A stretch of DNA of 40,602 bases, from the NCBI GenBank assembly GCA_905480285.1, contig CAJQPT010000091.1, positions 1 through 40,602 on the forward strand. Direction: 5' to 3'. The notes under the pieces were generated by a model. It made no database searches, had not been told where the DNA came from, and worked only from the letters and a program-made list of their open reading frames with translations. The translations under genes were made by a program, and so were the position numbers. Numbering within the stretch: the first letter of the stretch is position 1; every line of letters begins with the position of its first letter. Origin of the DNA: an uncultured bacterium (GTDB taxonomy: Bacteria; Planctomycetota; UBA1135; GCA-002686595). Below, in pieces: positions 1-7,917 of this stretch.

Positions 1-2
1 CT

Positions 3-47
3 GATGTTGAGGAAGCGCGGGCCGCGCTCATCGCGGGCACCACCTGA
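3..47 (+). CDS. C-terminal end of an upstream gene (partial)
   Basis: The window opens inside what looks like the last 14 codons of a plus-strand gene. They read DVEEARAALIAGTT followed by TGA. The composition (acidic/Ala helix, G/C at third positions) is like real coding sequence here, and the other plus frames continue into repeat-rich, unconvincing translation. Too little is present to name a family, and it could be a chance open frame. Confidence 0.4.
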   Translation, partial: DVEEARAALIAGTT

Positions 48-492
48 GCGTGGGGCGCCCGGCCGCCGTGGCCGGGCATCGAGCAGGTGCTGCCTGGCTT
101 CAGGCGCGTCGCGCCTGGTACCTGGCACGCAGCACCGGGCACCTGGTACGCGGCACCGGGCCGCTGGCCCTCGGCCGGCCGTTCGAGCCTGCGCGGGTCG
201 AGGGCCGGCAGGGTCCCGTTCAGCCAGGCCCTCGGATCCTCGCTGGCGAGACTCGGTGCAGGAGTCTGGCGAATCCAACCCCAGGCGAATCCAACCCCAG
301 GCGAACCCAAGCCCAGGCGAGCGTCGAACCCCGGTGGGCGTCATGCCCGTTCGGCACAGCTCAACCGTTCAGCCGTCGCTCAACAGTTCCGCCGTCGTCC
401 AACAGTTCCGCCGTCGTCTATCGGGTCGTCCGTCGACCCTTCGGTCGGCCGTCGCCCCTCCGTTCGGCAGTCGCCGCTTCGGTCGCGCGCCG
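48..492. repeat. Intergenic spacer with several short degenerate tandem repeats
   Basis: No credible gene is seen here. Three small repeat clusters are visible. About 121-167 there are two 21-bp copies of the type CCTGGYACGCRGCACCGGGC. At 269-316 there are three 16-bp copies of GCGAATCCAACCCCAG, the last with substitutions. At 361-418 there are about three 19-20-bp copies containing CAACAGTTCCGCCGTCGTC. Further on, 420-490 continues as a degenerate Cys/Gly-codon-like CGTCGGTC pattern. The repeat periods 16, 19 and 21 do not share a reading frame, which agrees with a non-coding spacer. Long open frames that cross this region on the plus strand are by-products of the high GC content. Confidence 0.7.
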
Positions 493-1599
493 TCAGTCGG
501 ACGTGGGACCGACCCAGTCACCGAGGCGCGCATTCACCATGGCCGAGATGGCATCCGCGGTCTGGCGATAGGTCTCCAGGGGGCCGCCGTAGGGGTCCGG
601 CACGTCTCCGCCCTCCGGATCCAGGAGCTCAACGTTCGCGGCCGCGTTCCCTGGCAGCATCGAGAGCAGCGCGTCGCGGTGCGAGGCGGTCATGCAGTAC
701 ACGCGGTCCTGATCCGCCACGAGTTCCGCCAGGGCCGGGGCCGAGCGGTGGTCTCCGAGGGCAATGCCGCGCTCGGCAAGGGTCGCGATGGCGTGGGGCG
801 ACGCGGGTGCGCCCGGGCCGGCATAGACCCCCGCGGAGCTGATACGGAAGCCGGACTCAGCCTCGTCGCCAGCTTGGAGTGCCTTCCGCAGGGCGGCGCG
901 CGCCAGGGCCTCGGCCATGGGGCTGCGGCAGGTGTTGCCCGTGCAGACGAAAAGCAGCCTCTGGCCAGCTGTGCGCTTGATCTCTTCCATGGTGACGATG
1001 CCCTCTCTGAGCAGTTCTATCCCACCGGGCCCGAGGCGCGCCACCGTGGAGGCCTCACCAATCGCGCAGGGGCCCCCGTCGAGGATGGCCGCCAGCTCGT
1101 CGTCTTGGAACGTGGCTGCGACCTCCGCGGCGGTGGTGGCGGGCTCCTCGCCCGCTCGGTTGGCGCTCGTCATGACCACGGGGAAGGGTGCGGCGCCAAG
1201 AACCGCACGGGTGGCGTCGTGGGCCGGCGCGCGGACCCCTGTCCACCCATCGCTGGAGATCAACTCGAGCCCGGGCGCCGTTGAGCGCAGGACGAGGGTG
1301 AGGGGCCCGGGCCAGTATCGAGCGGTCGTCCGCTCCACCATGGCCGCGAGGGCCACGCTGCCCGAGAGGTCCCCTGGGCCACCGACGTGCCAGGTATAGG
1401 GCCGAGTCTCGACGGAGCCCTTGATGGCTGCGAGGCTCGCCAAGGCCCCGGGCCGGTCCGCGCGGGCGGCGAGCCCGTACACCGTCTCGGTCGGCATCGA
1501 AATCACGGACTCTGACTCCAGAGCCCGGACCAGGCGCTGGATCACGTCTGCGGCCGGGCGCTGGCCCGCAGGGACGGGGAGGTGCTGCGACTCGCTCAA
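493..1599 (-). CDS. Threonylcarbamoyl-AMP synthase (TsaC/Sua5/YrdC) fused to low-molecular-weight protein phosphatase
   Basis: Two enzymes are joined in 368 residues. Residues about 15-205 are a YrdC/TsaC domain, which makes threonylcarbamoyl-AMP for the universal tRNA t6A37 modification. Visible marks are PTETVYGLA near residue 36, the KGS...RPYTW stretch at 60-70 and the TSAN motif at 144-147. Residues about 214-368 are a low-molecular-weight phosphatase with the P-loop CTGNTCRS (Cys219, Arg225) and the general-acid DP pair at 335-336. The third P-loop variable position is Thr223. In B. subtilis YwlE a Thr at this place favours phospho-arginine over phospho-tyrosine, so arginine phosphatase activity is possible (inference). 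In Bacillus the two functions are separate neighbouring genes (ywlC, ywlE); here they are one chain. The start is TTG with no clear ribosome-binding site. Confidence 0.9.
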   Translation of the reverse strand: MSESQHLPVPAGQRPAADVIQRLVRALESESVISMPTETVYGLAARADRPGALASLAAIKGSVETRPYTWHVGGPGDLSGSVALAAMVERTTARYWPGPLTLVLRSTAPGLELISSDGWTGVRAPAHDATRAVLGAAPFPVVMTSANRAGEEPATTAAEVAATFQDDELAAILDGGPCAIGEASTVARLGPGGIELLREGIVTMEEIKRTAGQRLLFVCTGNTCRSPMAEALARAALRKALQAGDEAESGFRISSAGVYAGPGAPASPHAIATLAERGIALGDHRSAPALAELVADQDRVYCMTASHRDALLSMLPGNAAANVELLDPEGGDVPDPYGGPLETYRQTADAISAMVNARLGDWVGPTSD

Positions 1600-1688
1600 A
1601 GGAAGGGCACGGGGACGCCGTGTCCGGTTAGTCTGCCGCCGGGCCGCCGCGCTTCGCGACGTTTTTGGTCGATCCGCCGGCCCCAGAC

Positions 1689-2522
1689 ATGGAAGAGGAG
1701 ATCGATTGGGATAGCCGGCCTCCCTCGGGGCCCGAGGGAGAGGTCAGCGGGCGTCGGCGGATGCTCGCGCGCCTGGCGGGTGGGCTCGCCCATGAGATCA
1801 AGAACCCCCTGTCGACCATGGCGATCAACCTGACCCTCCTGGAGGAGGAGTTCCAGCCCGCGCCTGGGGGAGACGGCGGTCAGTCGCCCGCGGAGAAGCG
1901 CTCGCTCAAGCGGGTCAAGACCCTCCAGCGCGAGGTGACGCGCCTCGAGGGCATCCTCGAGGACTTCCTGCGCTTCGTGCGTGGTGGCGACATCAACCGG
2001 GCGCCCTCGGACCTGGTGTCCCTGGTCCGCGACGCCCTTGAGTTCGCCGAGCCGGAGCTCGAGGCCGAGGGGGTCCGGCTGCACGCCTTGCTGCCCGGCT
2101 CCCTCCCGCTGGTGATGCTCGATGAGGGCACCTTCCGGCAGGCCCTACTCAACCTGATCGTGAACGCTCGCCAGGCCATGCCGGGGGGCGGGGAGCTCAT
2201 CGTGGAGCTGCGCCGTGAGGGGCCGCGAGCGGAGCTGACGATCACCGACTCGGGGGTCGGGATGTCTCCCGATCAGCTCGAGCGGTGCTTCGACCTCTAC
2301 TATTCGACCAAGCGCAACGGCACCGGGCTCGGGCTCGCCACGGTGAAGCGGATCATCGAGATGCACGACGGTGAGATCGGGGTCATGAGCGAGGAGGGGC
2401 GCGGGACGCGCTTCGTGCTCTGGCTCCCGCTCCTGCAGGAGATCAGGCCCACGCGGACCGAACCTCAACCATCAGAACCGGCGGGCCAGGATACGGCCGG
2501 CTCAGGAGGCAGCGATGACTGA
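1689..2522 (+). CDS. Soluble sensor histidine kinase (NtrB-like)
   Basis: This is the kinase half of a two-component pair. The phospho-acceptor box is LAHEIKNPL with His35, counted from the ATG at 1689. The N box is NLIVNARQAM, followed by a DSGVGM G1 box and a GTGLGLATVKRI G2 box. There is no membrane segment and no recognisable PAS domain, so it is a short cytoplasmic kinase of about 277 residues that probably takes its signal from a partner protein. An in-frame TTG lies at 1665, but the ATG at 1689 is the more plausible start. It ends 8 bp inside the next gene, so the two are almost certainly co-translated. Close relatives in family terms are NtrB/AtoS/ZraS-type kinases that pair with sigma-54 activators; the signal is unknown. 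Confidence 0.9.
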   Translation: MEEEIDWDSRPPSGPEGEVSGRRRMLARLAGGLAHEIKNPLSTMAINLTLLEEEFQPAPGGDGGQSPAEKRSLKRVKTLQREVTRLEGILEDFLRFVRGGDINRAPSDLVSLVRDALEFAEPELEAEGVRLHALLPGSLPLVMLDEGTFRQALLNLIVNARQAMPGGGELIVELRREGPRAELTITDSGVGMSPDQLERCFDLYYSTKRNGTGLGLATVKRIIEMHDGEIGVMSEEGRGTRFVLWLPLLQEIRPTRTEPQPSEPAGQDTAGSGGSDD

Positions 2523-3924
2523 CGAGAGCGCGGGCAAGATCCTCATCATTGACGACGACGAGGGGCACGGCGAGGCCCTCGGGGACGGGCTCGAGATCGA
2601 CGGATACGAGTGCGTCATCGTTGGCTCGGGAGGCGCGGGTGTAGCGGCGCTGGAGGAGGGTGCCTACGACGCGGTCTTGACGGACCTCGTGATGCACGAT
2701 CGCTCCGGGCTCGAGGTCCTCCAGGAGGCGAAGCGCCTGACCCCCGACACGCCGGTGCTCCTGATCACCGGCCACGCGACGGTGGAGACCGCCGTGGACG
2801 CCATGCGCGAGGGCGCTGAGGACTACCTGAGCAAGCCCGTCAAGCTGGCGGAGCTCCGGGCGAAGCTCTCAAGGGCGATCGAGAAGGGGCGGCTGCGCCG
2901 CGACAACGAGTCGCTCCGCTCCGAGAACGTCGAGCTGCGCCGGCAGTTCGACAAGAGCTTCGGCTTCGATGGGCTGCGCGGGCACTCCAAGGAGATGACG
3001 CGCGTCTTCGAGATCCTCGCCCGTGTGGCTCCCACCAACGCGACCGTGCTCGTGCTCGGCGAGAGCGGGACCGGGAAGGAGCTCATCGCCCGGGCGATCC
3101 ACACCAACAGCGACCGGCGCGATCAGAACTTCGTGGCGGTCAACTGCGCGGCGCTGACCGATGGGCTCATCGAGTCCGAGCTCTTCGGCCATGTGAAGGG
3201 AGCCTTCACGGGGGCGGTGAGCGACAAGGAGGGGCGAGTGGCCTACGCCGACGGCGGGACCCTCTTCCTGGATGAGATCGGCGACATGCCCCTGGCGACG
3301 CAGGCCAAGCTCCTGCGGGTGCTCGAGGCGAGGGAAGTCGTGCAGGTGGGCGGCAACGACCCCCGATCCGTGGACATCCGCCTGGTGGCGGCCACCAATC
3401 GAAACCTGCGGGAGATGGTCCAGGACGGCGAGTTCCGCGAGGACCTCTTCCATCGGCTCCAGGTGGTCGAGCTCATGCTCCCGCCGCTCCGCGAGCGCAC
3501 CGGAGACGTGCCGCTCCTGATCGACCACTTCATCGAGGAGTTCCGGGATCTGCACGGCCGCCAGGTGGACGGGATCTCACCCGAGGCGCGCGCGCTGCTG
3601 GCGCGGTACCGGTGGCCCGGGAACGTCCGTGAGCTCCGCAATGCGGTGGAGAACATGGTGCTCCTCGCCGGCGGGGTCATGCTCTCGGTCGACGACGTCC
3701 CCGAGTCGATACGGGCGGCCACCGGCGTCAGCGGAGGGGACACCGGCACGGCGGCCGGTGTGGGCGGCTACGACCTGGCCGGCCGGTCCCTGGATGAAGT
3801 GGAGCGCGCGTTGATCCGGGCGAACCTCGAGCTCATGGACGGCAACCGCAAGAAGGCGGCCGAGGTCATGGGGATCGGCGAGCGGACGCTCTATCGCAAG
3901 ATCAAGGAGTACGGGCTCTCCTAG
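2515..3924 (+). CDS. Sigma-54-dependent response regulator, NtrC family
   Basis: The 469-residue protein has the full NtrC layout. An N-terminal receiver domain carries the acidic cluster at 13-15, phospho-acceptor Asp57, and Lys in YLSKPVK. A central AAA+ domain has Walker A GESGTGKE, the sigma-54 contact loop GAFTGA near residue 230, and Walker B LFLDEIGD. A C-terminal Fis-type helix-turn-helix includes KKAAEVMGIGERTLYRKI. It activates transcription by RNA polymerase carrying sigma-54. A strong GGAGG at 2504-2508 precedes the ATG. The start overlaps the kinase gene by 8 bp. Its target promoters are not evident in this window. The stop codon TAG overlaps the stop of the convergent downstream gene. 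Confidence 0.97.
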   Translation: MTDESAGKILIIDDDEGHGEALGDGLEIDGYECVIVGSGGAGVAALEEGAYDAVLTDLVMHDRSGLEVLQEAKRLTPDTPVLLITGHATVETAVDAMREGAEDYLSKPVKLAELRAKLSRAIEKGRLRRDNESLRSENVELRRQFDKSFGFDGLRGHSKEMTRVFEILARVAPTNATVLVLGESGTGKELIARAIHTNSDRRDQNFVAVNCAALTDGLIESELFGHVKGAFTGAVSDKEGRVAYADGGTLFLDEIGDMPLATQAKLLRVLEAREVVQVGGNDPRSVDIRLVAATNRNLREMVQDGEFREDLFHRLQVVELMLPPLRERTGDVPLLIDHFIEEFRDLHGRQVDGISPEARALLARYRWPGNVRELRNAVENMVLLAGGVMLSVDDVPESIRAATGVSGGDTGTAAGVGGYDLAGRSLDEVERALIRANLELMDGNRKKAAEVMGIGERTLYRKIKEYGLS

Positions 3925-4451
3925 GCTTTCCCGCGCTGATCGAGGTTCACGCCGCGGGAGCGAAAGATCTTCCAGGAGCCTCGCTCCAGGCGCAGGTCGA
4001 GCTCCGCCTCGAAGTTCCAGTAGGGCTCGGCGGGTTGTCCGAGCGCGCCCTTCCTCAGCAGAACCTTGACGCGGACCGTGCAGGTCTCCTCAGCGCGATC
4101 GCGGTCGACGCTGCTGCTATTGACGCTGCCGCTATCAAAGCTGCCGCCGTCCCCGCTGGGGAGGAATTCAATCCAGGTGGCCGCATCAATCTCGGGGACC
4201 AGGTCCCCGCCCCCGTCGCGGAGGGCCGAGCGGAGGTCACGCCGCTCCGTCCCGGTGTCCTCGTCCATGTAGGACCGCGACACGAAGCGCCTGACGCGCT
4301 CCTGATCGTCCTCCTGAATCGCCTCAACCAGGGCGCTCAGCTGCCTCCGAACCTGGACCTCACGGTCACCGAGCCCGGCCAGGATCCGGGAGCCCCCGAA
4401 GACCAGGAGGAGCAGGCCGCAAAGGGACCATGCGAGGGTCGAGAATCTCAT
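3921..4451 (-). CDS. Small membrane-anchored protein, possible NTF2-like fold
   Basis: The predicted 176-residue protein starts with one hydrophobic helix (residues about 5-24, LAWSLCGLLLLVFGG) and then a soluble domain. The soluble part begins with a helix rich in Glu/Asp/Arg (SALVEAIQEDDQERVRRFVS) and ends with beta-like alternation (WNFEAELDLRLERGSWKIFRS). This pattern, with a closing strand that describes computed forces on a substrate, is common in NTF2/SnoaL-like proteins, but the assignment is only a guess. The middle holds a Ser/Asp/Gly-rich stretch encoded by imperfect 15-bp repeats. The ATG at 4451 was chosen because the hydrophobic segment follows at once; the longer upstream frame has no coding character. 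It converges on the NtrC gene, with overlapping stop codons in a CTAG. Confidence 0.7.
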   Translation of the reverse strand: MRFSTLAWSLCGLLLLVFGGSRILAGLGDREVQVRRQLSALVEAIQEDDQERVRRFVSRSYMDEDTGTERRDLRSALRDGGGDLVPEIDAATWIEFLPSGDGGSFDSGSVNSSSVDRDRAEETCTVRVKVLLRKGALGQPAEPYWNFEAELDLRLERGSWKIFRSRGVNLDQRGKA

Positions 4452-4763
4452 GACGATCAGGGGCGTAGCGGGGCGAGGCGGGGGACGGGGCGTTGAGAGC
4501 GGAGGCGAATCGGCGCTCCGAGCAGGGTAGACTTCCGACGCGTCGAGCGATCCCGTCGGGTGTCTCAATTCGGCGGCCGCGCTCCCGGAGGAGCTCCGAA
4601 GACGGATGATCCGCACGTACCCACAAACCGGTCCCTGGCGCCTGCCCGTCGGTCGCGATGGGGGCCAAGCGCTCGCGCCGCGGGCGACAGGCAAGGGGGA
4701 GAGCGCGGGCGCCCGGCTGGCCTCATCGCGGTGCCGGCATGCCCTCAGGTCCGCGTCGGTATC
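4452..4763. other. Spacer between divergent genes, no gene seen
   Basis: About 310 bases separate the minus-strand membrane protein from the plus-strand glycan operon. Several open frames cross it, but they are arginine/proline-rich GC artefacts. It must hold promoters for both directions. I could not pick out a convincing -35/-10 pair or a sigma-54 site by eye. Confidence 0.6.
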
Positions 4764-4771
4764 GGGAGGGG
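4764..4771 (+). promoter_or_regulatory. Ribosome-binding site that fixes a GTG start
   Basis: GGGAGGGG lies seven bases before the GTG at 4779. This is one of the few strong Shine-Dalgarno sequences in the window. It supports GTG rather than a later codon as the start of the FkbM methyltransferase. Confidence 0.65.
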
Positions 4772-4778
4772 CTGAGCC

Positions 4779-5573
4779 GTGTTGAACAAGGTCCAAAGGC
4801 TCTTCGACAAGGTCAGGCGCCGCTTCGCCCCCGAAGTGCCGACCCGCTCCCTCAGCGAGTGGGAGGCCCGCCACGAGGAGACGGTCCGGACGTCGGTGGA
4901 GGCGGTGCTGCCGTACCTTCCTGAGGAGGGCATGTTCCTCGATATTGGCGCGAACATCGGGATCTTCACGCGCCTGCTTCGTGAGGCCCGCCCCTCAGCC
5001 ACGGGAATCCTCTTCGAGCCGGTGGCGCGCTACGCCGAGATCTGCCGGGAGCGGTTCTCCGGTGACGACGGGATCGAGGTGGTCCACGCGGCGATGGGGG
5101 ACGAGGACGCGGTCCGGACGATCTACAAGGCCGCGCATAACTACGGCGCCAACTCGCTGATGACCGAGATCATGTTCGATCGGCGCCCGAACTCGGCGGT
5201 ACGTCCCGACACCGTGATCGAGGAGGAAGAGATCCAGCTCGTGCACGGTTCTCGGTGGCTCCTCGGGCGGGGGATCGAGCACGTGGACATGATCAAGACC
5301 GACACGGAGGGCTACGACTACGCGGTCCTTGACGGCCTGAGGGAGTGGCTCGTGAAGACCGGTTGCCGCCCGGTGCTGCACGTGGAGCTCCTGGCCGAGG
5401 ACTATCACCCGCTCGCAGACCGGCAGCGCCAGGCGCTGGACGCCTATGTCCCCCTTGGCTATCAGGCGGTGGACCTCGAGCGGGACCTCTCCGGGACGGT
5501 CGGGGACGTGTTGCTGATTCCGGGTGAGCGGTCGTCGGAGATGGCGCCGCAGGGAAGCGCGCCGCAGTCATGA
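4779..5573 (+). CDS. FkbM family SAM-dependent methyltransferase
   Basis: The 264-residue protein carries the SAM-binding motif FLDIGANIGIF near residues 53-63, the acidic loop ILFEPVARY, and the FkbM-type central signature with MIKTDTEGYDYAVLDGL followed by a closing strand VLHVELL. FkbM enzymes O-methylate sugars of polysaccharides, glycolipids or natural products. It starts with GTG and ends in a 4-bp ATGA overlap with the flippase gene, so the two are coupled. With the following flippase it probably methylates a lipid-linked or surface glycan (inference from neighbours). The exact acceptor cannot be read from the sequence. Confidence 0.9.
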   Translation: MLNKVQRLFDKVRRRFAPEVPTRSLSEWEARHEETVRTSVEAVLPYLPEEGMFLDIGANIGIFTRLLREARPSATGILFEPVARYAEICRERFSGDDGIEVVHAAMGDEDAVRTIYKAAHNYGANSLMTEIMFDRRPNSAVRPDTVIEEEEIQLVHGSRWLLGRGIEHVDMIKTDTEGYDYAVLDGLREWLVKTGCRPVLHVELLAEDYHPLADRQRQALDAYVPLGYQAVDLERDLSGTVGDVLLIPGERSSEMAPQGSAPQS

Positions 5574-6928
5574 GCCCCGGCGGCCCCTCCTGGGCGCGTC
5601 GGGCGCTGGGCAGCCGGTTCTTCCGGGAGTCCAGCACGTTGCAGGTTGGGGCCCTGCTGGTGGCCGTGAGCAACTTCATCGGGGCGGTGGTGATGACCCA
5701 CGTCCTCGGTGCGTACGAGCTCTCCATCTTCTATCTCGGCGTGAGCTGCTACTCGCTGCTCTGGGCGCTCCTGAACCTCGGTCTCGCCAACGTCGTGACG
5801 AAGCGGATCGCGGCCGCGATCCGGAGCGGCTCCGAGGACATGATCCTCGGCTGGATGGGGGTGTTCCTCCGCCTGTCGGTGCTGCTGGCCCTTGGCGCCT
5901 TGGCCGTGGGCTTGCTCGTATTTCCGGCCGGAGCCCGGTTCGCCTTCGATGGGGATGGGGATCGCATCGCGCGGCTCGCCAGCGCCCTCGTGCTGATCCC
6001 GCTCCTCGACGTGCTCCGAATTGTCTGCTGCGCAGCCCTGCAGGGAGAGCGCCGGATGGCCGCCCTCGCGCGGGTGGACATGGGCCATGAGCTGTGCCGG
6101 CTGGTGCTCGTGGTCTCGGGGGCGCTGGCCTTCGGGGACGCCTGGGGCGCGGTGCTGGGGCTGCTCGCCTCCTCGGTCTGCGGCAGCCTGCTGGCGCTGG
6201 ACGCCTACGTTCGTGAGAGAAGGCGAGCGGGCTCCCTCCTCCCGCCGCTCCTGGGCGCCGCGCGCTCCACGGTCGTCCCCGCCCGGGACGCGCTCCGCGA
6301 GGGGGTCCAGGTCGGGCTCGTTCGCAACGTCGACTCGCTCGGGGTGCAGACCCTGCCGACGCTCATCCTCGGGAGCCTCGGCGATCCCGGCTGGGTCGCC
6401 TACCTGCGGATCGCGCAACGCATGGTCTCGGTGGCCCGGGTGGTCATGCAGGGGATCAATCGAACCGCGCTGCCTGCGCTCTCGCAGCTCGCCGGCGTGA
6501 GGGACGTCGCCGGGCTCCGGAGCACCTATTGGCGAGCGAGCCTGCTCTCCGGCGTGACCATCTCGCTCGGTCTGCTGCTTGTTCTCCCGGCGCTGCCGTT
6601 CCTGCTCCCCCGGCTCTTCCCAGCGGACTTCGTCGAGCCCCTGTGGACCATGGTGCTCATCCTGACCCCGGGTCTCTGCATCGTCAGCTTCTCCGTGGCC
6701 AATGACGTCTTCTATCTGGTCACAGACCAGATGGGCGTGGCGATCAAGCTCTCGCTCCTCGGGCTCGTGGTCAACACGGCTCAGGTGGCGTTCTTCGCCT
6801 GGTGGATGCCGACCATCGGGGTGGCTATCGGCCTCACCGTGACCTGCCTCTGGAGCCTCGTTCACGTTGCCTACGCCTGGCTCTGGTTCAGGCGCCACCC
6901 CGAGCTGCAGCCCAGCATCGCCCGATGA
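5570..6928 (+). CDS. Oligosaccharide flippase family (Wzx/MOP) membrane protein
   Basis: This is a 452-residue polytopic membrane protein with about 12 hydrophobic segments, beginning with LQVGALLVAVSNFIGAVVM. The layout matches polysaccharide transport proteins of the MOP superfamily: an N-terminal bundle with G/N-rich turns, and a C-terminal half repeating the pattern TMVLILTPGLCIVSFSVAND. These move undecaprenyl-linked oligosaccharides across the inner membrane. It overlaps the FkbM gene upstream and the HAD gene downstream by 4 bp each, so all three form one tightly coupled operon. No glycosyltransferase or polymerase gene lies next to it, so the rest of the pathway must be elsewhere. Confidence 0.9.
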   Translation: MSPGGPSWARRALGSRFFRESSTLQVGALLVAVSNFIGAVVMTHVLGAYELSIFYLGVSCYSLLWALLNLGLANVVTKRIAAAIRSGSEDMILGWMGVFLRLSVLLALGALAVGLLVFPAGARFAFDGDGDRIARLASALVLIPLLDVLRIVCCAALQGERRMAALARVDMGHELCRLVLVVSGALAFGDAWGAVLGLLASSVCGSLLALDAYVRERRRAGSLLPPLLGAARSTVVPARDALREGVQVGLVRNVDSLGVQTLPTLILGSLGDPGWVAYLRIAQRMVSVARVVMQGINRTALPALSQLAGVRDVAGLRSTYWRASLLSGVTISLGLLLVLPALPFLLPRLFPADFVEPLWTMVLILTPGLCIVSFSVANDVFYLVTDQMGVAIKLSLLGLVVNTAQVAFFAWWMPTIGVAIGLTVTCLWSLVHVAYAWLWFRRHPELQPSIAR

Positions 6929-7638
6929 CCGACCCCTTCGGAGCCGCTGAGGCCGTCCTCTTTGATCTGGACGGGACGCTCTATCGCCTCGCGCCCATGC
7001 GCCGGCGGATGCTCTTCGAGCTTCTGCGCTGGGGGATGATTCATCCCGTCGCCTTCCCCCGATTGATGCGATGCCTGCGCGAGTTTCGCTCCGCGCGCGA
7101 GGGTTTGCGGGACTTCGCTGGAGACGCTGAGGCCCTCGCCGATGTCCAGTTCGAGGTCCCCGCGAAGCGCCTGGGGGTCCCGGCGGAGGAGCTCCGTGAA
7201 ATGGTCGAGGAGTGGATGTTTCGCCGGCCCTTACCGTTCCTGGGGGGAGCCGCCTGGCCGGGCCTCCGAGGGGTGCTCCTTGAGCTGAAGGGGGCTGGAA
7301 TGCGCCTGGGGGTCTTCTCGGACTACGCTCCGGAGCGGAAGCTGGAGGCGCTTGGAGTCCGTGATCTGTTCGACGTGGCCCTGGCGGCCACCGACCCGGA
7401 GGTGAATCGCTTCAAGCCGGACCCCCGCGGGTTCGTCGTCGGGGCGGCGAGGTTGGGAGTGGCGCCCACCAAGACCGTCTATGTCGGGGATCGGGCCGAC
7501 GTGGACGGGGTCGGTGCGGAGGCCGCTGGGATGGCGAGCGTGATCCTCGCGGGCGCCGACGGCGTTGGCCCACGCTCGATCACGATCCGTGAACTGGGCC
7601 AAGTGGTGGCTCTCCTCACGGGGTCCTCCAAGGGGTGA
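6925..7638 (+). CDS. HAD-superfamily hydrolase (phosphatase-like)
   Basis: The 237-residue protein has the four HAD motifs. They are DLDGT with nucleophile Asp14 and Asp16, FSD in the LGVFSDYAPE stretch, the Lys of NRFKPDPRGF, and the acidic pair in VYVGDRADVDG. A helical cap lies between motifs I and II, as in the phosphoglycolate phosphatase/beta-phosphoglucomutase type. The ATG at 6925 overlaps the flippase stop; a longer in-frame extension would lie inside the flippase gene and is not credible. The likely substrate is a small phosphorylated metabolite, possibly a sugar phosphate given the operon, but that is inference. Confidence 0.9.
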   Translation: MTDPFGAAEAVLFDLDGTLYRLAPMRRRMLFELLRWGMIHPVAFPRLMRCLREFRSAREGLRDFAGDAEALADVQFEVPAKRLGVPAEELREMVEEWMFRRPLPFLGGAAWPGLRGVLLELKGAGMRLGVFSDYAPERKLEALGVRDLFDVALAATDPEVNRFKPDPRGFVVGAARLGVAPTKTVYVGDRADVDGVGAEAAGMASVILAGADGVGPRSITIRELGQVVALLTGSSKG

Positions 7639-7917
7639 GTTCGGGAGCAACGGAGGGTTAGTTCCGGGGCAGGTCAGGGGCGGCCCACCATCTGGGGCGC
7701 CAGCAAGGCGTAGTGGCGCCCTGCGGCGGCGGTGGCTGGGTCGCAGCCTGAGGGAGGGCAAAAAGGCCGGGTCGAGGACCCCCGCTGCGGTGAGCCCTGA
7801 CGGATGGGTTGTTCAGCGCGGGCGTCACTCGCGCTCGTCCCTGAAATAGAACTGCTGCCACCGTCGCGGCGAGGCGAGCACTCGCGGAGCGGGGCTGTGG
7901 TAGAACGGGTAGATCGC

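Noticed and set aside
4..1284. Plus-strand open frame of 426 codons at the left edge
   Set aside because: It runs through the repeat spacer and antisense to the TsaC-phosphatase fusion; composition is not protein-like.
2515..3924. Sigma-54 promoters for the NtrC-type regulator within the window
   Set aside because: No convincing TGGCAC-N5-TTGC element was found in the spacers checked by eye; a systematic scan is needed.
5462..6898. Long minus-strand open frame (478 codons) opposite the flippase
   Set aside because: It is rich in Glu, His, Gly, Arg and Asp with no hydrophobic core and no domain; the opposite strand encodes a clear membrane protein with 4-bp overlaps on both sides.
7639..7917. 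Possible riboswitch or small RNA upstream of the coiled-coil gene
   Set aside because: No cyclic di-GMP, cobalamin or other riboswitch core could be recognised; some inverted bits exist but none forms a strong structure by eye.
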